Origin: Sphingopyxis sp. GW247-27LB
Lineage (GTDB): Bacteria > Pseudomonadota > Alphaproteobacteria > Sphingomonadales > Sphingomonadaceae
DNA length: 64,000 nucleotides
Assembly: GCF_002277025.1 (NCBI RefSeq)
Contig: NZ_NIWD01000007.1
Location: 41,353 to 105,352 of the forward strand
Direction of reading: 5' to 3'
Part shown: positions 7,668-16,088 of the stretch, in pieces
Layout: the number at the start of each line of letters is the position of its first letter
Position numbering within the stretch: position 1 is the first letter of the stretch
Translations under genes and position numbers: made by a program
The notes under the pieces: model-generated
Told to the model about the DNA's origin: nothing
The model's input: only the letters and a program-made list of their open reading frames with translations
Database searches by the model: none

Positions 7668-8863
7668 ATGACGCCAGCCTCATTCAGTTTTTCAAGCGCA
7701 GTCGCATCAAGCCCGAGTAAAGCACCATAGATTTCGGCGTTGTGCTCTCCGGGGATCGCCGGGGCGGGGCGGCGCACCCCCGAAGGGGTCTTCGACAGCT
7801 TGGGAAAGGCGTTTTGCATCTTGAGCTTGCCAAAACGCTTGGTCTCGACCTCGATGATCGCTTCGCGCGCCTGAAAATGCGGATCCTCGATCATTTCGGG
7901 CGCGCAATAGAGTCGGCCGGCGGGGATCGAATGGTCGATCATCAATTGCTTGACCTCGGCGACGGTGCGCTGCGCGGTCCAGTGGTTGATGATCTCGTCG
8001 AGCTCGCGCTGGTGCTTGCCGCGCGCGATATGGGTGGCAAAGCGCGGATCGGAGGCAAGCTCCTCCTGCCCCATGGCCTTGGCAAGACGCGCGAAGATCT
8101 CGTCCTTGTTCGCGCCGATCATGAACATCCCGTCTTTGCACTTATAGACGTTCGAAGGGGCGATGCCCGGCAGGATCGAGCCCGACCGCTCGCGGATCAC
8201 GCCATTGTGGTCATATTCGGGAACCAGCCCCTCCATCACCTGCAGCACCGCTTCGTAGAGCGCGGTGTCGATGATCTGCCCTTCGCCGGTGCGCTCGCGA
8301 TGGTGGAGCGCGGCGAGCACCCCCATGCAGCCATAGGTGGCGCACAGCGTATCGCCGATCGAAACGCCCATGCGCGCGGGCGGGCGATCGGGTTCGCCGA
8401 CGATATAGCGCCAGCCGCCCATCGCTTCGCCGATCCCGCCAAAGCCGGCGCGAGCGGCATAGGGGCCATTTTGGCCATAGCCCGACATCCGCGCAATGAT
8501 GAGCCCCGGGTTCTCGCGCAAGAGATCCTCGGGCGCCAGACCCCATTTTTCGAGTGTTCCGGGCTTGAAATTCTCGATCAGCACATCGGCCTTGGCGATC
8601 AGCTGGCGCGCTAGTTGCTGGCCTTCGGGGATCCGCAGATTGCAGGTCACCGACCGCTTGTTGCGCGCGATTACTTCCCATTGAACCTTTTCTTCGCCCT
8701 GACCCCAGAGCCGCATCGGATCGCCTGCCCCAGGAGGCTCGACCTTGATCACATCGGCGCCCATGTCGCCGAGCAGCTGGCCGCAAAAGGGCCCAGCAAT
8801 GAGCTGACCAAGTTCAACGACGCGAATGTCAGCAAGGGCACCCCTGTTGGAAGGCGTCATCAT
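7664..8863 (-). CDS. Class III (CaiB/BaiF) CoA-transferase
   Basis: A 399-residue family III CoA-transferase. These enzymes move CoA between carboxylic acids through a covalent aspartyl intermediate. Visible features are the N-terminal VVELGQLIAGPFCGQLLGDM, the GADVIKVEPPGAGDPMRLWG segment and GVSIGDTLCATYG carrying the expected catalytic Asp. The C-terminal part is complete. It is downstream of an HMG-CoA lyase-like gene in the same direction, which suggests it activates a branched hydroxydicarboxylate such as 3-hydroxy-3-methylglutarate or citramalate. Oxalate, formate or carnitine type activity cannot be excluded from sequence alone. Confidence 0.88.
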   Translation of the reverse strand: MMTPSNRGALADIRVVELGQLIAGPFCGQLLGDMGADVIKVEPPGAGDPMRLWGQGEEKVQWEVIARNKRSVTCNLRIPEGQQLARQLIAKADVLIENFKPGTLEKWGLAPEDLLRENPGLIIARMSGYGQNGPYAARAGFGGIGEAMGGWRYIVGEPDRPPARMGVSIGDTLCATYGCMGVLAALHHRERTGEGQIIDTALYEAVLQVMEGLVPEYDHNGVIRERSGSILPGIAPSNVYKCKDGMFMIGANKDEIFARLAKAMGQEELASDPRFATHIARGKHQRELDEIINHWTAQRTVAEVKQLMIDHSIPAGRLYCAPEMIEDPHFQAREAIIEVETKRFGKLKMQNAFPKLSKTPSGVRRPAPAIPGEHNAEIYGALLGLDATALEKLNEAGVI

Positions 8864-9013
8864 ACTTTATCCCCAAAGCCAATTCCGCGGGCGCACATGG
8901 CTGAGGCAAGGTTCGACTTGCGATCTTGCGGTGACCTTTGAATCTCGCCAATCGCTGCTGTTTTTCGAAGGAACCGCCCAGTCTGCTGCGAACGGTTGAA
9001 CTGCATGGAAGGA

Positions 9014-9943
9014 TTATGAGGCACAGCGTTTTTCCTGAGATGAAGAGGGAAAAAGTGGCGCACGGGCGACCATTCCCGGCAATCTGCGCTGCATCAGATC
9101 GCCGAGCCAGTGATTGACCTCAACCAGGGCCTCAAGGTCAAAACCCGTGTCGATGCCGGCTCGCTCGAACATATACACAACGTCTTCGGTCGAGATATTG
9201 CCGGTTGCACCCGGCGCAAAGGGGCAGCCGCCCAGGCCGCCCAGCGCCGAATCAATCGTGACCGCCCCTGCCTGAACAGCAACCCATGCATTGGCCAGAC
9301 CCGTCCCGCGTGTATTATGAAAATGGGCCCTCAACGGAATCCGCGGCACCGCCGCGCGAACTTTGCCAAATAGCGAAGCGACCTGGGCCGGATTGCCGGC
9401 GCCGATTGTATCAGCAAGGCAGATTTCGAGCGGCTGCGCCTCAGCCAGAGCGACCGCCATGGCGACGACTCGATCCTTGGCCACTTCCCCTTCGAACGGA
9501 CAACCAAAGGCCGCGGCAATAGTGACCTGGCCGGTTTTTCCAGCGGCGCGCGCCTTCTCCATAATTTCACGAGCCACTTCAACCGAGCCATCGCTCGTCT
9601 GGCCTTGATTCGCCATGGCGAAGCTGTCGGTCGCAACCGCAACCGCCCCAAGCTGGTCGATCCGTCCGGTGGCCAGCGCACGCGCGGCACCGCGCGCATT
9701 GAGAACAAGGCTGACATAGGTGACATCTGCGCGCTCGGGCAGTTGCTCGCAAACGGCTTCGGCGTCTGCCATCTGTGGCACGGTCCGAGGATTGACAAAG
9801 CTGGTCACTTCGATCCGCCGTGCACCGGCAGCAATCGCGCGATCGATGAGCGAAATTTTATCCTGAGTTGATATGAGGGTTTTTTCATTCTGCAAGCCAT
9901 CGCGAGGGCCGACCTCAAGTATCTCGACATTTTTCGTATACAT
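9014..9943 (-). CDS. Hydroxymethylglutaryl-CoA lyase-like enzyme
   Basis: A 309-residue TIM-barrel lyase of the HMG-CoA lyase family, which cleaves HMG-CoA to acetoacetate and acetyl-CoA; relatives cleave citramalyl-CoA to pyruvate and acetyl-CoA. The substrate and metal motif GPRDGLQNE is at about residues 12-20. RIEVTSFVNPRTVPQMADA follows, and the catalytic loop reads GGLGGCPFAPGATGN near the C-terminus. Its ATG at 9943 shares one base with the stop of the upstream regulator gene. About 150 bp separate it from the CoA-transferase gene. HMG-CoA and citramalyl-CoA cannot be told apart by eye. Confidence 0.88.
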   Translation of the reverse strand: MYTKNVEILEVGPRDGLQNEKTLISTQDKISLIDRAIAAGARRIEVTSFVNPRTVPQMADAEAVCEQLPERADVTYVSLVLNARGAARALATGRIDQLGAVAVATDSFAMANQGQTSDGSVEVAREIMEKARAAGKTGQVTIAAAFGCPFEGEVAKDRVVAMAVALAEAQPLEICLADTIGAGNPAQVASLFGKVRAAVPRIPLRAHFHNTRGTGLANAWVAVQAGAVTIDSALGGLGGCPFAPGATGNISTEDVVYMFERAGIDTGFDLEALVEVNHWLGDLMQRRLPGMVARAPLFPSSSQEKRCAS

Positions 9944-10617
9944 TATTGCTCTCGCTCTATCTCTTGGACTTGGCTCAAATCGGGACTGGGTTCAACAAAA
10001 GCGTGGTAGGCGCGCATGATGTGAGACCGCAGCAGCGTTTCGGCCATAATGCTATCGCCGCGAGCCAAGGAGTCGATAATTTGCTCATGATCATCATAAG
10101 ATCGGCGCAGTTCTTCGCGACTGTATTGGTGAACGGTGCGCGAGATTACTGGCCGCTCGATCAAGCCGTTGAGCAGGCTTGCAATATGACGCGATCCTGC
10201 CGCCCGGTGAAAAATGGTGTGAAACTCGTGATTTGCATCGAGAAAGGCGTCCGTGTCCACCGAAGGCTTGTCAATCGCCTGACAGATCCGGCGATTCGCA
10301 ACGCGCAGTCTCTCTATGTCGACGTCGCTTATCCGCGCGGCGGCGCGGTAGGCGGCCCTGCCTTCGAGCAAGGCACGCAGTTCAAAGCTTTCGATCACGT
10401 CATCATGCGACCAGTGCGCGATCATCGTTCTATTGGTATCCGTGCGGATCACCAAAAGCTCAGCTTCAAGCTTGCGCAATGCCTCTCGCACAGGTGTTCG
10501 TGAAATCCCGCATAATTTTGACAAGGATGCTTCCGTGACCGGCGCTCCGCCAGCCAACTCGCCGCTCAGGATCTTTTCCTTGATCATGCTGTGTGCGAGA
10601 TCCGAGGCGCGGGACAT
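9943..10617 (-). CDS. GntR-family transcriptional regulator, FCD subfamily
   Basis: A 224-residue regulator with an N-terminal winged helix (residues about 5-70: ASLSKLCGISRTPVREALRK is the recognition region) and a C-terminal all-helical FCD ligand domain of the kind that binds organic acids. Conserved His-containing segments such as ANHEFHTIFH and the terminal LLRSHIMRAYHAF are consistent with a metal/carboxylate-binding FCD pocket. It is the first gene of the operon with the lyase and CoA-transferase (TAATG overlap), so it probably controls its own operon in response to the pathway acid. A GTATAC-centred site lies just upstream. Confidence 0.9.
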   Translation of the reverse strand: MSRASDLAHSMIKEKILSGELAGGAPVTEASLSKLCGISRTPVREALRKLEAELLVIRTDTNRTMIAHWSHDDVIESFELRALLEGRAAYRAAARISDVDIERLRVANRRICQAIDKPSVDTDAFLDANHEFHTIFHRAAGSRHIASLLNGLIERPVISRTVHQYSREELRRSYDDHEQIIDSLARGDSIMAETLLRSHIMRAYHAFVEPSPDLSQVQEIEREQ

Positions 10618-10664
10618 GACTCGTTTCTGTCAGCTTGAGGTTGAAATTCGACCCGGTGCAGAAA

Positions 10665-10678
10665 TTTGGTATACTTAA
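10665..10678. promoter_or_regulatory. Candidate GntR/FCD operator
   Basis: TTTGGTATACTTAA, with a palindromic GTATAC core at 10669-10674, lies 48 bp upstream of the GntR start codon. FCD-type GntR regulators commonly bind TGGTATACCA-like sites, so this is a plausible autoregulatory operator. The right half is imperfect. Confidence 0.4.
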
Positions 10679-10955
10679 TTGGGAAACAGTCAAGATCAGA
10701 TGTCCACCGGACCATTGGCGACATTAGATGGGATTACTGCGATCGATCTTTGAATGGCCCCTTGTGCTCCGGGCGCCTTGGATGATCTTGATTTGCCCAG
10801 AAATTCCACACCCGGCCTGCCCGGTCGAAGCGGTGATCGAGGCTGCTGATTGGTTCCACACCAAGATCACCCGGTCGAACGAGATGTGGCCATGCGCGGA
10901 AATAGGCCGGCTTCGCTATGCCGGGGCGTCGGGCAATCCGTGCACTAGCCAGAAC
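10679..10955. other. Intergenic, no gene recognised
   Basis: The stretch between the GntR promoter region and the MarR fragment contains short open frames on both strands, but none shows a recognisable domain, ribosome site or coding pattern. It may be degraded gene or IS sequence. Confidence 0.4.
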
Positions 10956-11165
10956 CTATTGCTCGGAGAATGCCTCGGCAAGATTTTCCGACATTCGCTT
11001 GAGCACTGTTAAGCATTGGTCGATTTCGGCCTGATCCATGCCTTGCGCGGCGATCTGGTTGATCTTCGCACCATAGCACATCAGCTCGCTTTCCAGCGCG
11101 CGTCCGCGATCGGTCAGCCAGATCTTGAACTTGCGCTTGTCGGCGGCATTGCGTTCACGAACCTG
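10956..11165 (-). pseudogene. MarR-family regulator, 3' fragment
   Basis: On the - strand 69 codons (ending at TAG 10956-10958) read VRERNAADKRKFKIWLTDRG, then RALESELMCYG, then a helical tail. This is the wing (ERNAADKRxxxxxLTxxGR) and C-terminal dimerisation helix of MarR regulators. The first half with the recognition helix is missing, and an in-frame TGA lies immediately upstream at 11166-11168. The rest was presumably removed by a rearrangement at about 11,165. Confidence 0.7.
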
Positions 11166-11537
11166 TCAGACTCTACCAAAAAAGCGGTCACAAATCAGGG
11201 GAGCACGTCACTCCGTCAGGTGGAACGGCCTGCCGCGATCTAATTTCTGCTCATCGCAAAGGTCCCATGATGGGGGTATTACAGGGGGTATTTTTGGCGA
11301 AGCTGATAGAGAAATAACGGTATAACAGCTGGTTAAGTGACCTTGGTGGATCCCTCCTCCGCTACCAATCCATCATGCCCGATCTCCAGATGGCGCCGGG
11401 ATCTGCGAGAATCATACGAAAATACTATGCGGCGCCTGATTTCGCGCTCTCGAAACCCAACGTTGCTCTCGCCTAATTGATGCTTCGCAGACGAGCCGTG
11501 CCGTGACCCGCGGCCGGCGTCTTGCCGGAGCAATACC
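11166..11537. other. Noncoding junction upstream of kdp, possible island border
   Basis: No gene is visible. The stretch contains GGGGGTATTACAGGGGGTATTTTTGG around 11,274-11,299, of a type often seen beside integrase genes. An 18-bp sequence resembling the 3' end of a tRNA-Ser gene follows at 11,350-11,367. The segment from 11,400 onward is presumably the kdp promoter region. Confidence 0.35.
11350..11367 (+). repeat. tRNA 3'-end-like sequence, candidate att remnant
   Basis: ATCCCTCCTCCGCTACCA looks like the last T-stem, acceptor strand and CCA end of a serine-type tRNA gene. The upstream bases do not form a T-loop or the rest of a tRNA, so this is only a 3' piece. Tyrosine integrases commonly insert elements at tRNA 3' ends and leave such a duplicate at the far border. 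Confidence 0.35.
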
Positions 11538-11621
11538 ATGCAGGATCTCTTCTGGATCGGCGTCATCCTCGGCCTTCTCGCCGCGAGCGTCGGCTACGCC
11601 CGCCTCTGCGACGACGCGTGA
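11538..11621 (+). CDS. Small membrane peptide preceding kdpF
   Basis: A 27-residue hydrophobic peptide (MQDLFWIGVILGLLAASVGY then ARLCDDA) with one predicted membrane helix and a Cys-Asp-Asp tail. Similar tiny proteins occur before kdpF in other alphaproteobacterial kdp operons. Position suggests a role with the potassium pump, but function is unknown. A CCGGAG ribosome site lies upstream and kdpF starts 13 bp after the stop. Confidence 0.6.
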   Translation: MQDLFWIGVILGLLAASVGYARLCDDA

Positions 11622-11634
11622 CGGAAGGATGCCC

Positions 11635-11724
11635 ATGACAATCGACCTCTGGCTCGCGGGCCTCACCGCGCTCGGCCTGCTCGTCTATCTCGTGGCCGTG
11701 CTCGCGCGGCCCGAACGCTTCTAG
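11635..11724 (+). CDS. kdpF: Potassium-transporting ATPase subunit KdpF
   Basis: A 29-residue single-helix membrane peptide ([20 protein letters not shown] then AVLARPERF). The tail ARPERF with a preceding hydrophobic helix is the classic KdpF pattern. KdpF stabilises the KdpABC complex in the inner membrane. GAAGGAT upstream is a good ribosome site. kdpA starts 11 bp downstream. Confidence 0.9.
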   Translation: MTIDLWLAGLTALGLLVYLVAVLARPERF

Positions 11725-11735
11725 GGAGGCGCGCC

Positions 11736-13439
11736 ATGACCGTTCAGGGATGGCTTCTCATCATCGTCTTTATCGGCATCCTGCTGCTGCTAGCCAGGCC
11801 GATGGGCCAATGGCTCTTCGCGCTCTACGAGGGGCGCGCCACGCCGCTGCACCGGCTGCTCGGCCCGGTCGAGACGCGTTTCTACCGCCTGTCGGGCATC
11901 GACCCCAACGAGGAGCAGGGATGGCGCCGCTATGCGGTGCACATGCTGATCTTCAACGTCGCGCTTCTGCTCTTCACCTATGCGATCCTGCGCCTGCAGG
12001 GCATCTTGCCGCTCAATCCGCTGGGCCATGACGGGACGAGCGGGGATCTCGCGTTCAACACCGCGGTCAGCTTCACCGCCAACACCAATTGGCAGAGCTA
12101 TGGCGGCGAATCGACGATGTCGAACCTCAGCCAGATGCTCGGGCTGACGATCCATAATTTCCTGTCGGCGGCGACCGGGATCGCGCTCGCCTTCGCGCTG
12201 TTTCGCGGTTTCGCGCGGCGCGAGACGAAGACGATCGGCAACTTCTGGGCCGACGTGACGCGCGTGACGCTCTATCTGCTGCTGCCGCTCTGCGTCGTCA
12301 TCGCGATCTTCTATATCGCGAGCGGCGTGCCGCAGACGCTCGCGGGCTCGATCGACGTGACGACGCTCGAGGGCGCGAAGCAGACGCTGGCGCTGGGGCC
12401 GGTCGCGAGCCAGGAGGCGATCAAGCTGCTCGGCACCAACGGCGGCGGCTTCTTCAACGCCAACAGCGCGCATCCGTTCGAGAATCCGACCGCGCTCACC
12501 AATCTCGTCCAGATGCTGTCGATCTTCGCGATCGGGGTCGGGCTGACCTGGACCTTCGGCAGGGCGGTCGGCAACCAGCGCCAGGGCTGGGCGATCCTCG
12601 CCGCGATGATGACGCTGTTTCTTGCGGGCGCCGCGATCGCCTATTGGCAGGAAGCGGCGGGCAACCCGGTGCTGCACCAGCTCGGCGCCGCCGGCGGCAA
12701 TATGGAAGGCAAGGAGGTGCGCTTCGGCATCGCCCAATCGGCGCTGTTCGCGGTCGTCACCACCGCGGCTTCGTGCGGTGCGGTCAATGCGATGCACGAC
12801 AGCTTCACCGCGATCGGCGGGATGATCCCGCTGTTCAACATGCAGCTCGGCGAAGTGGTGATCGGCGGCGTCGGCGCGGGAATATACGGCTTCCTGCTCT
12901 TCGCCATTCTCGCGGTGTTCGTCGCGGGGCTGATGGTCGGGCGCACCCCCGAATATGTCGGCAAGAAGATCGAGGCGCGCGAGGTCAAGCTCGCGGTGCT
13001 CGCGATCGCGGTGCTGCCGCTCGTGATCCTCGGCTTCACGGCCATCGCCTCGGTGACCGGGGCGGGGCTCGCGGGGCCGCTCAACAAGGGACCGCACGGA
13101 TTTTCGGAAATCCTCTATGCCTTCACCAGCGCGGTCGCGAACAACGGCTCGGCCTTCGCCGGCCTTTCCGCCAACACCCCCTTCTACAACGGCCTGCTCG
13201 GCGTCGCGATGTGGGTCGGCCGCTTCTTCATCATCGTTCCGATGCTGGCGATCGCGGGCGGCCTCGCGGCGAAGAAATACACGCCCGAAACGGCGGGCAG
13301 CTTCCCCACAACGGGGCCGCTGTGGACGGGCCTTCTCATCGGCATCGTGGTTGTGGTCGGCGGCCTGACCTTTCTTCCCAGCCTCGCGCTCGGGCCCATC
13401 GCCGATCATCTCGCGATGATCGGCGGCCAGCTTTTCTAA
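11736..13439 (+). CDS. kdpA: Potassium-transporting ATPase, potassium-binding subunit KdpA
   Basis: A 567-residue inner-membrane channel-like subunit of the high-affinity K+ pump. The four selectivity-filter regions are visible: [40 protein letters not shown] and [12 protein letters not shown]. Length and hydrophobic profile match full-length KdpA. The ATG at 11736 follows an AGGGAGGCG ribosome site. It sits between kdpF and kdpB with no promoter-sized gap, so the genes form one transcript. Confidence 0.97.
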   Translation: MTVQGWLLIIVFIGILLLLARPMGQWLFALYEGRATPLHRLLGPVETRFYRLSGIDPNEEQGWRRYAVHMLIFNVALLLFTYAILRLQGILPLNPLGHDGTSGDLAFNTAVSFTANTNWQSYGGESTMSNLSQMLGLTIHNFLSAATGIALAFALFRGFARRETKTIGNFWADVTRVTLYLLLPLCVVIAIFYIASGVPQTLAGSIDVTTLEGAKQTLALGPVASQEAIKLLGTNGGGFFNANSAHPFENPTALTNLVQMLSIFAIGVGLTWTFGRAVGNQRQGWAILAAMMTLFLAGAAIAYWQEAAGNPVLHQLGAAGGNMEGKEVRFGIAQSALFAVVTTAASCGAVNAMHDSFTAIGGMIPLFNMQLGEVVIGGVGAGIYGFLLFAILAVFVAGLMVGRTPEYVGKKIEAREVKLAVLAIAVLPLVILGFTAIASVTGAGLAGPLNKGPHGFSEILYAFTSAVANNGSAFAGLSANTPFYNGLLGVAMWVGRFFIIVPMLAIAGGLAAKKYTPETAGSFPTTGPLWTGLLIGIVVVVGGLTFLPSLALGPIADHLAMIGGQLF

Positions 13440-13450
13440 GGATTCCCTCC

Positions 13451-15487
13451 ATGGTCCGATCCGCACAAAAATCGCTGTTCACGGCCGATCTGATCGTTCC
13501 CGCGATCGGCGACGCCTTCCGCAAGCTCGATCCGAAGCAACTGATCCGCAACCCGGTGATGTTCACCACCGCCGTCGTCGCGGTGCTGCTCACCATCCTG
13601 CTCATCGTCGGGCAGGACGGGCTCGCCACCGGCTTCAAGCTGCAACTCGTCATCTGGCTCTGGCTCACCGTCCTGTTCGGCACCTTTGCCGAGGCGCTCG
13701 CCGAAGGGCGCGGCAAGGCGCAGGCGGCGTCGCTGCGCGCGACCAAGGCGGAACTGACCGCCAAGCGCCTGAAGGGCGACGGCCCGGCCCATGACAGCGT
13801 TCCTGCGAGCGCGCTCAGGGTCGACGATATCGTCCTCGTCGAAACCGGCGACCTCATCCCTTCGGATGGCGAGGTGATTGCCGGTGTCGCATCGGTCAAC
13901 GAGGCCGCGATCACCGGCGAGAGCGCGCCCGTCATCCGAGAGGCCGGCGGCGACCGCTCGGCGGTCACCGCGGGCACCCGCGTTATTTCGGACGAAATCC
14001 GTGTCCGGGTGACCGTCAATCCGGGGCAGGGTTTCCTCGACCGCATGATCGCGCTCGTCGAGGGCGCCGAACGGCAGAAAACCCCGAACGAGATCGCGCT
14101 GACGCTGCTGCTCGTCGGGCTGACGATCATCTTCCTGGTCGCGGTCGGCACGATTCCGGGCTTCGCGAGCTATGCGGGCGGCAGCATCCCGGTCGCGATC
14201 CTCGCGGCGCTGCTCGTCACCCTCATCCCGACGACGATCGCGGCACTGCTTTCGGCGATCGGCATCGCGGGGATGGACCGGCTCGTGCGCTTCAACGTGC
14301 TCGCCAAATCGGGCCGCGCGGTCGAGGCGGCGGGCGACGTCGACGTGCTGCTGCTCGACAAGACCGGCACGATTACTGTCGGCGACCGCCAGGCCACCGA
14401 ATTCCGTCCCTTGGACGGCGCGCCTGTGTCGGGTCTCGCCGAAGCGGCGCTGCTGGCGAGCCTCGCCGACGAGACCCCCGAGGGCCGGTCGATCGTCGCG
14501 CTTGCGCGCGCGAAGTTCGGGCAGACCGCCGCGGCGCTTCCCGGCGGCGCGGACATCATTCCCTTCACCGCGCAGACGCGCATTTCGGGGGTGAAGATCG
14601 GCGAGACCGTCATTCAGAAGGGCGCCGTCGATTCGATCCTCAAGGCCAATCCCGGCGCCGGTGCGACCGCCGCCGCGACCGAACTGCGCCGCATCACCGA
14701 CGAGATCGCGCGCGCCGGCGGAACGCCGCTCGCGGTCGCGAAGGACGGCCGGTTGCTCGGCGCGATCTTCCTCAAGGATATCGTCAAGGCGGGCATCCGC
14801 GAACGCTTCGGCGAGCTGCGCGCGATGGGCATCCGCACGGTGATGATCACCGGCGACAATCCGCTCACCGCCGCGTCGATCGCGGCCGAAGCGGGGGTCG
14901 ACGATTTCCTCGCGCAGGCGACGCCCGAGGACAAGCTCGCGCTGATCCGCAAGGAGCAGCAGGGCGGCCGGCTCGTCGCGATGTGCGGCGACGGCACCAA
15001 CGATGCGCCGGCGCTCGCGCAGGCCGACGTGGGTGTCGCGATGAACACCGGGACGCAGGCGGCGCGCGAGGCGGGCAATATGGTCGACCTCGACAGCGAT
15101 CCGACCAAGCTGATCGAGGTCGTCGGGCTCGGCAAGCAGCTGCTGATGACGCGCGGCGCGCTGACAACCTTCTCGGTCGCCAACGACGTCGCCAAATATT
15201 TCGCGATCATCCCGGCGATGTTCGTCGCACTCTATCCGGGGCTCGGCGTGCTCAACGTCATGGGCCTCGCAACACCGCAAAGCGCGATCCTGTCGGCGAT
15301 CATCTTCAACGCGCTGATCATCCCGCTGCTCGTGCCGCTGGCGCTCAAGGGCGTCGCCTACCGCCCGATCGGCGCGGGACCGCTGCTCGCGCGCAATCTC
15401 GCCATCTATGGTCTCGGCGGGCTCGTCGCGCCCTTCGCCGGGATCAAGCTCATCGACCTGGCCGTCGGCGGCCTGGGTCTCGCCTGA
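13451..15487 (+). CDS. kdpB: Potassium-transporting P-type ATPase subunit KdpB
   Basis: A 678-residue type IA P-type ATPase that hydrolyses ATP to drive K+ uptake through KdpA. The phosphorylated residue is Asp303 in DKTGTIT. The actuator loop reads [10 protein letters not shown], the nucleotide domain includes the [10 protein letters not shown] region, and the hinge is [20 protein letters not shown]. The ATG at 13451 follows AAGGATTCCCTCC; the frame stays open far upstream, but that sequence overlaps kdpA and is not coding. Confidence 0.97.
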   Translation: MVRSAQKSLFTADLIVPAIGDAFRKLDPKQLIRNPVMFTTAVVAVLLTILLIVGQDGLATGFKLQLVIWLWLTVLFGTFAEALAEGRGKAQAASLRATKAELTAKRLKGDGPAHDSVPASALRVDDIVLVETGDLIPSDGEVIAGVASVNEAAITGESAPVIREAGGDRSAVTAGTRVISDEIRVRVTVNPGQGFLDRMIALVEGAERQKTPNEIALTLLLVGLTIIFLVAVGTIPGFASYAGGSIPVAILAALLVTLIPTTIAALLSAIGIAGMDRLVRFNVLAKSGRAVEAAGDVDVLLLDKTGTITVGDRQATEFRPLDGAPVSGLAEAALLASLADETPEGRSIVALARAKFGQTAAALPGGADIIPFTAQTRISGVKIGETVIQKGAVDSILKANPGAGATAAATELRRITDEIARAGGTPLAVAKDGRLLGAIFLKDIVKAGIRERFGELRAMGIRTVMITGDNPLTAASIAAEAGVDDFLAQATPEDKLALIRKEQQGGRLVAMCGDGTNDAPALAQADVGVAMNTGTQAAREAGNMVDLDSDPTKLIEVVGLGKQLLMTRGALTTFSVANDVAKYFAIIPAMFVALYPGLGVLNVMGLATPQSAILSAIIFNALIIPLLVPLALKGVAYRPIGAGPLLARNLAIYGLGGLVAPFAGIKLIDLAVGGLGLA

Positions 15488-15497
15488 GGAAACGACC

Positions 15498-16088
15498 ATG
15501 ACCAAGGACCTCATCAGCGCGCTGCGTCCGGCGCTCGTCATGACATTGCTCTTCGCCGTCCTGCTCGGCATCGCCTATCCGCTCGCGCTCACCGGCATCG
15601 GGCAGACCCTCTTCCCCTCGCAGGCGAACGGCAGCCTCGTTCGCGAGAATGGGCGGGTCGTCGGTTCGACCGTCGTTGGCCAGGCCTTCGGGTCGGAGCG
15701 CTATTTCCATACGCGGCCTTCGGCGGCGGGTGACGGCTATGACGGTCTCGCCTCGTCGGGCTCGAACCTCGGCCCGACGTCGCGGGCGCTCGCGGCCCGC
15801 GTCAAGGACGATATCGCAAGGCTTTCCGAAACGGCACCGGGCCGTCCCGTCCCGCCCGACCTGGTGACGACCTCCGCCTCGGGGCTCGATCCCGATATCA
15901 GCCCCGAGGCGGCCTTTTATCAGGTTGAGCGCGTCGCACGGGCGCGGGGACTCGATCCGGCGGCGGTGCGCCGGCTCGTCGACCGGAGCGTCGAGCGGCC
16001 GCTGCTCGGCTTCCTCGGCGAACCGCGCGTCAATCTGTTCAAGCTCAATCGACGTCTGGATGCTTTTGGCGCTAAACCCGCGACGTGA
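15498..16088 (+). CDS. kdpC: Potassium-transporting ATPase subunit KdpC
   Basis: A 196-residue subunit with one N-terminal membrane helix (about residues 13-33) and a periplasmic domain. GSTVVGQAFGSERYFHTRPS and ASGLDPDISPEAA are KdpC signature segments. It stabilises the KdpAB complex. The start has GAGGAAACGACC before ATG 15498. Its stop overlaps the kdpD GTG start (GTGA). Confidence 0.96.
   Translation: MTKDLISALRPALVMTLLFAVLLGIAYPLALTGIGQTLFPSQANGSLVRENGRVVGSTVVGQAFGSERYFHTRPSAAGDGYDGLASSGSNLGPTSRALAARVKDDIARLSETAPGRPVPPDLVTTSASGLDPDISPEAAFYQVERVARARGLDPAAVRRLVDRSVERPLLGFLGEPRVNLFKLNRRLDAFGAKPAT

Noticed and set aside
10728..11012. A small + strand open frame between the GntR gene and the MarR fragment
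   Set aside because: It overlaps the MarR fragment on the other strand and shows no recognisable protein pattern.
11341..11367. An intact tRNA gene
   Set aside because: Only an acceptor-end-like 18-mer is present; no anticodon arm, D-arm or proper T-loop precedes it.
13436..15571. A long - strand open frame opposite kdpB
   Set aside because: It is the complement of a high-GC coding sequence with no stops by codon bias; it has no domain, start context or homology.
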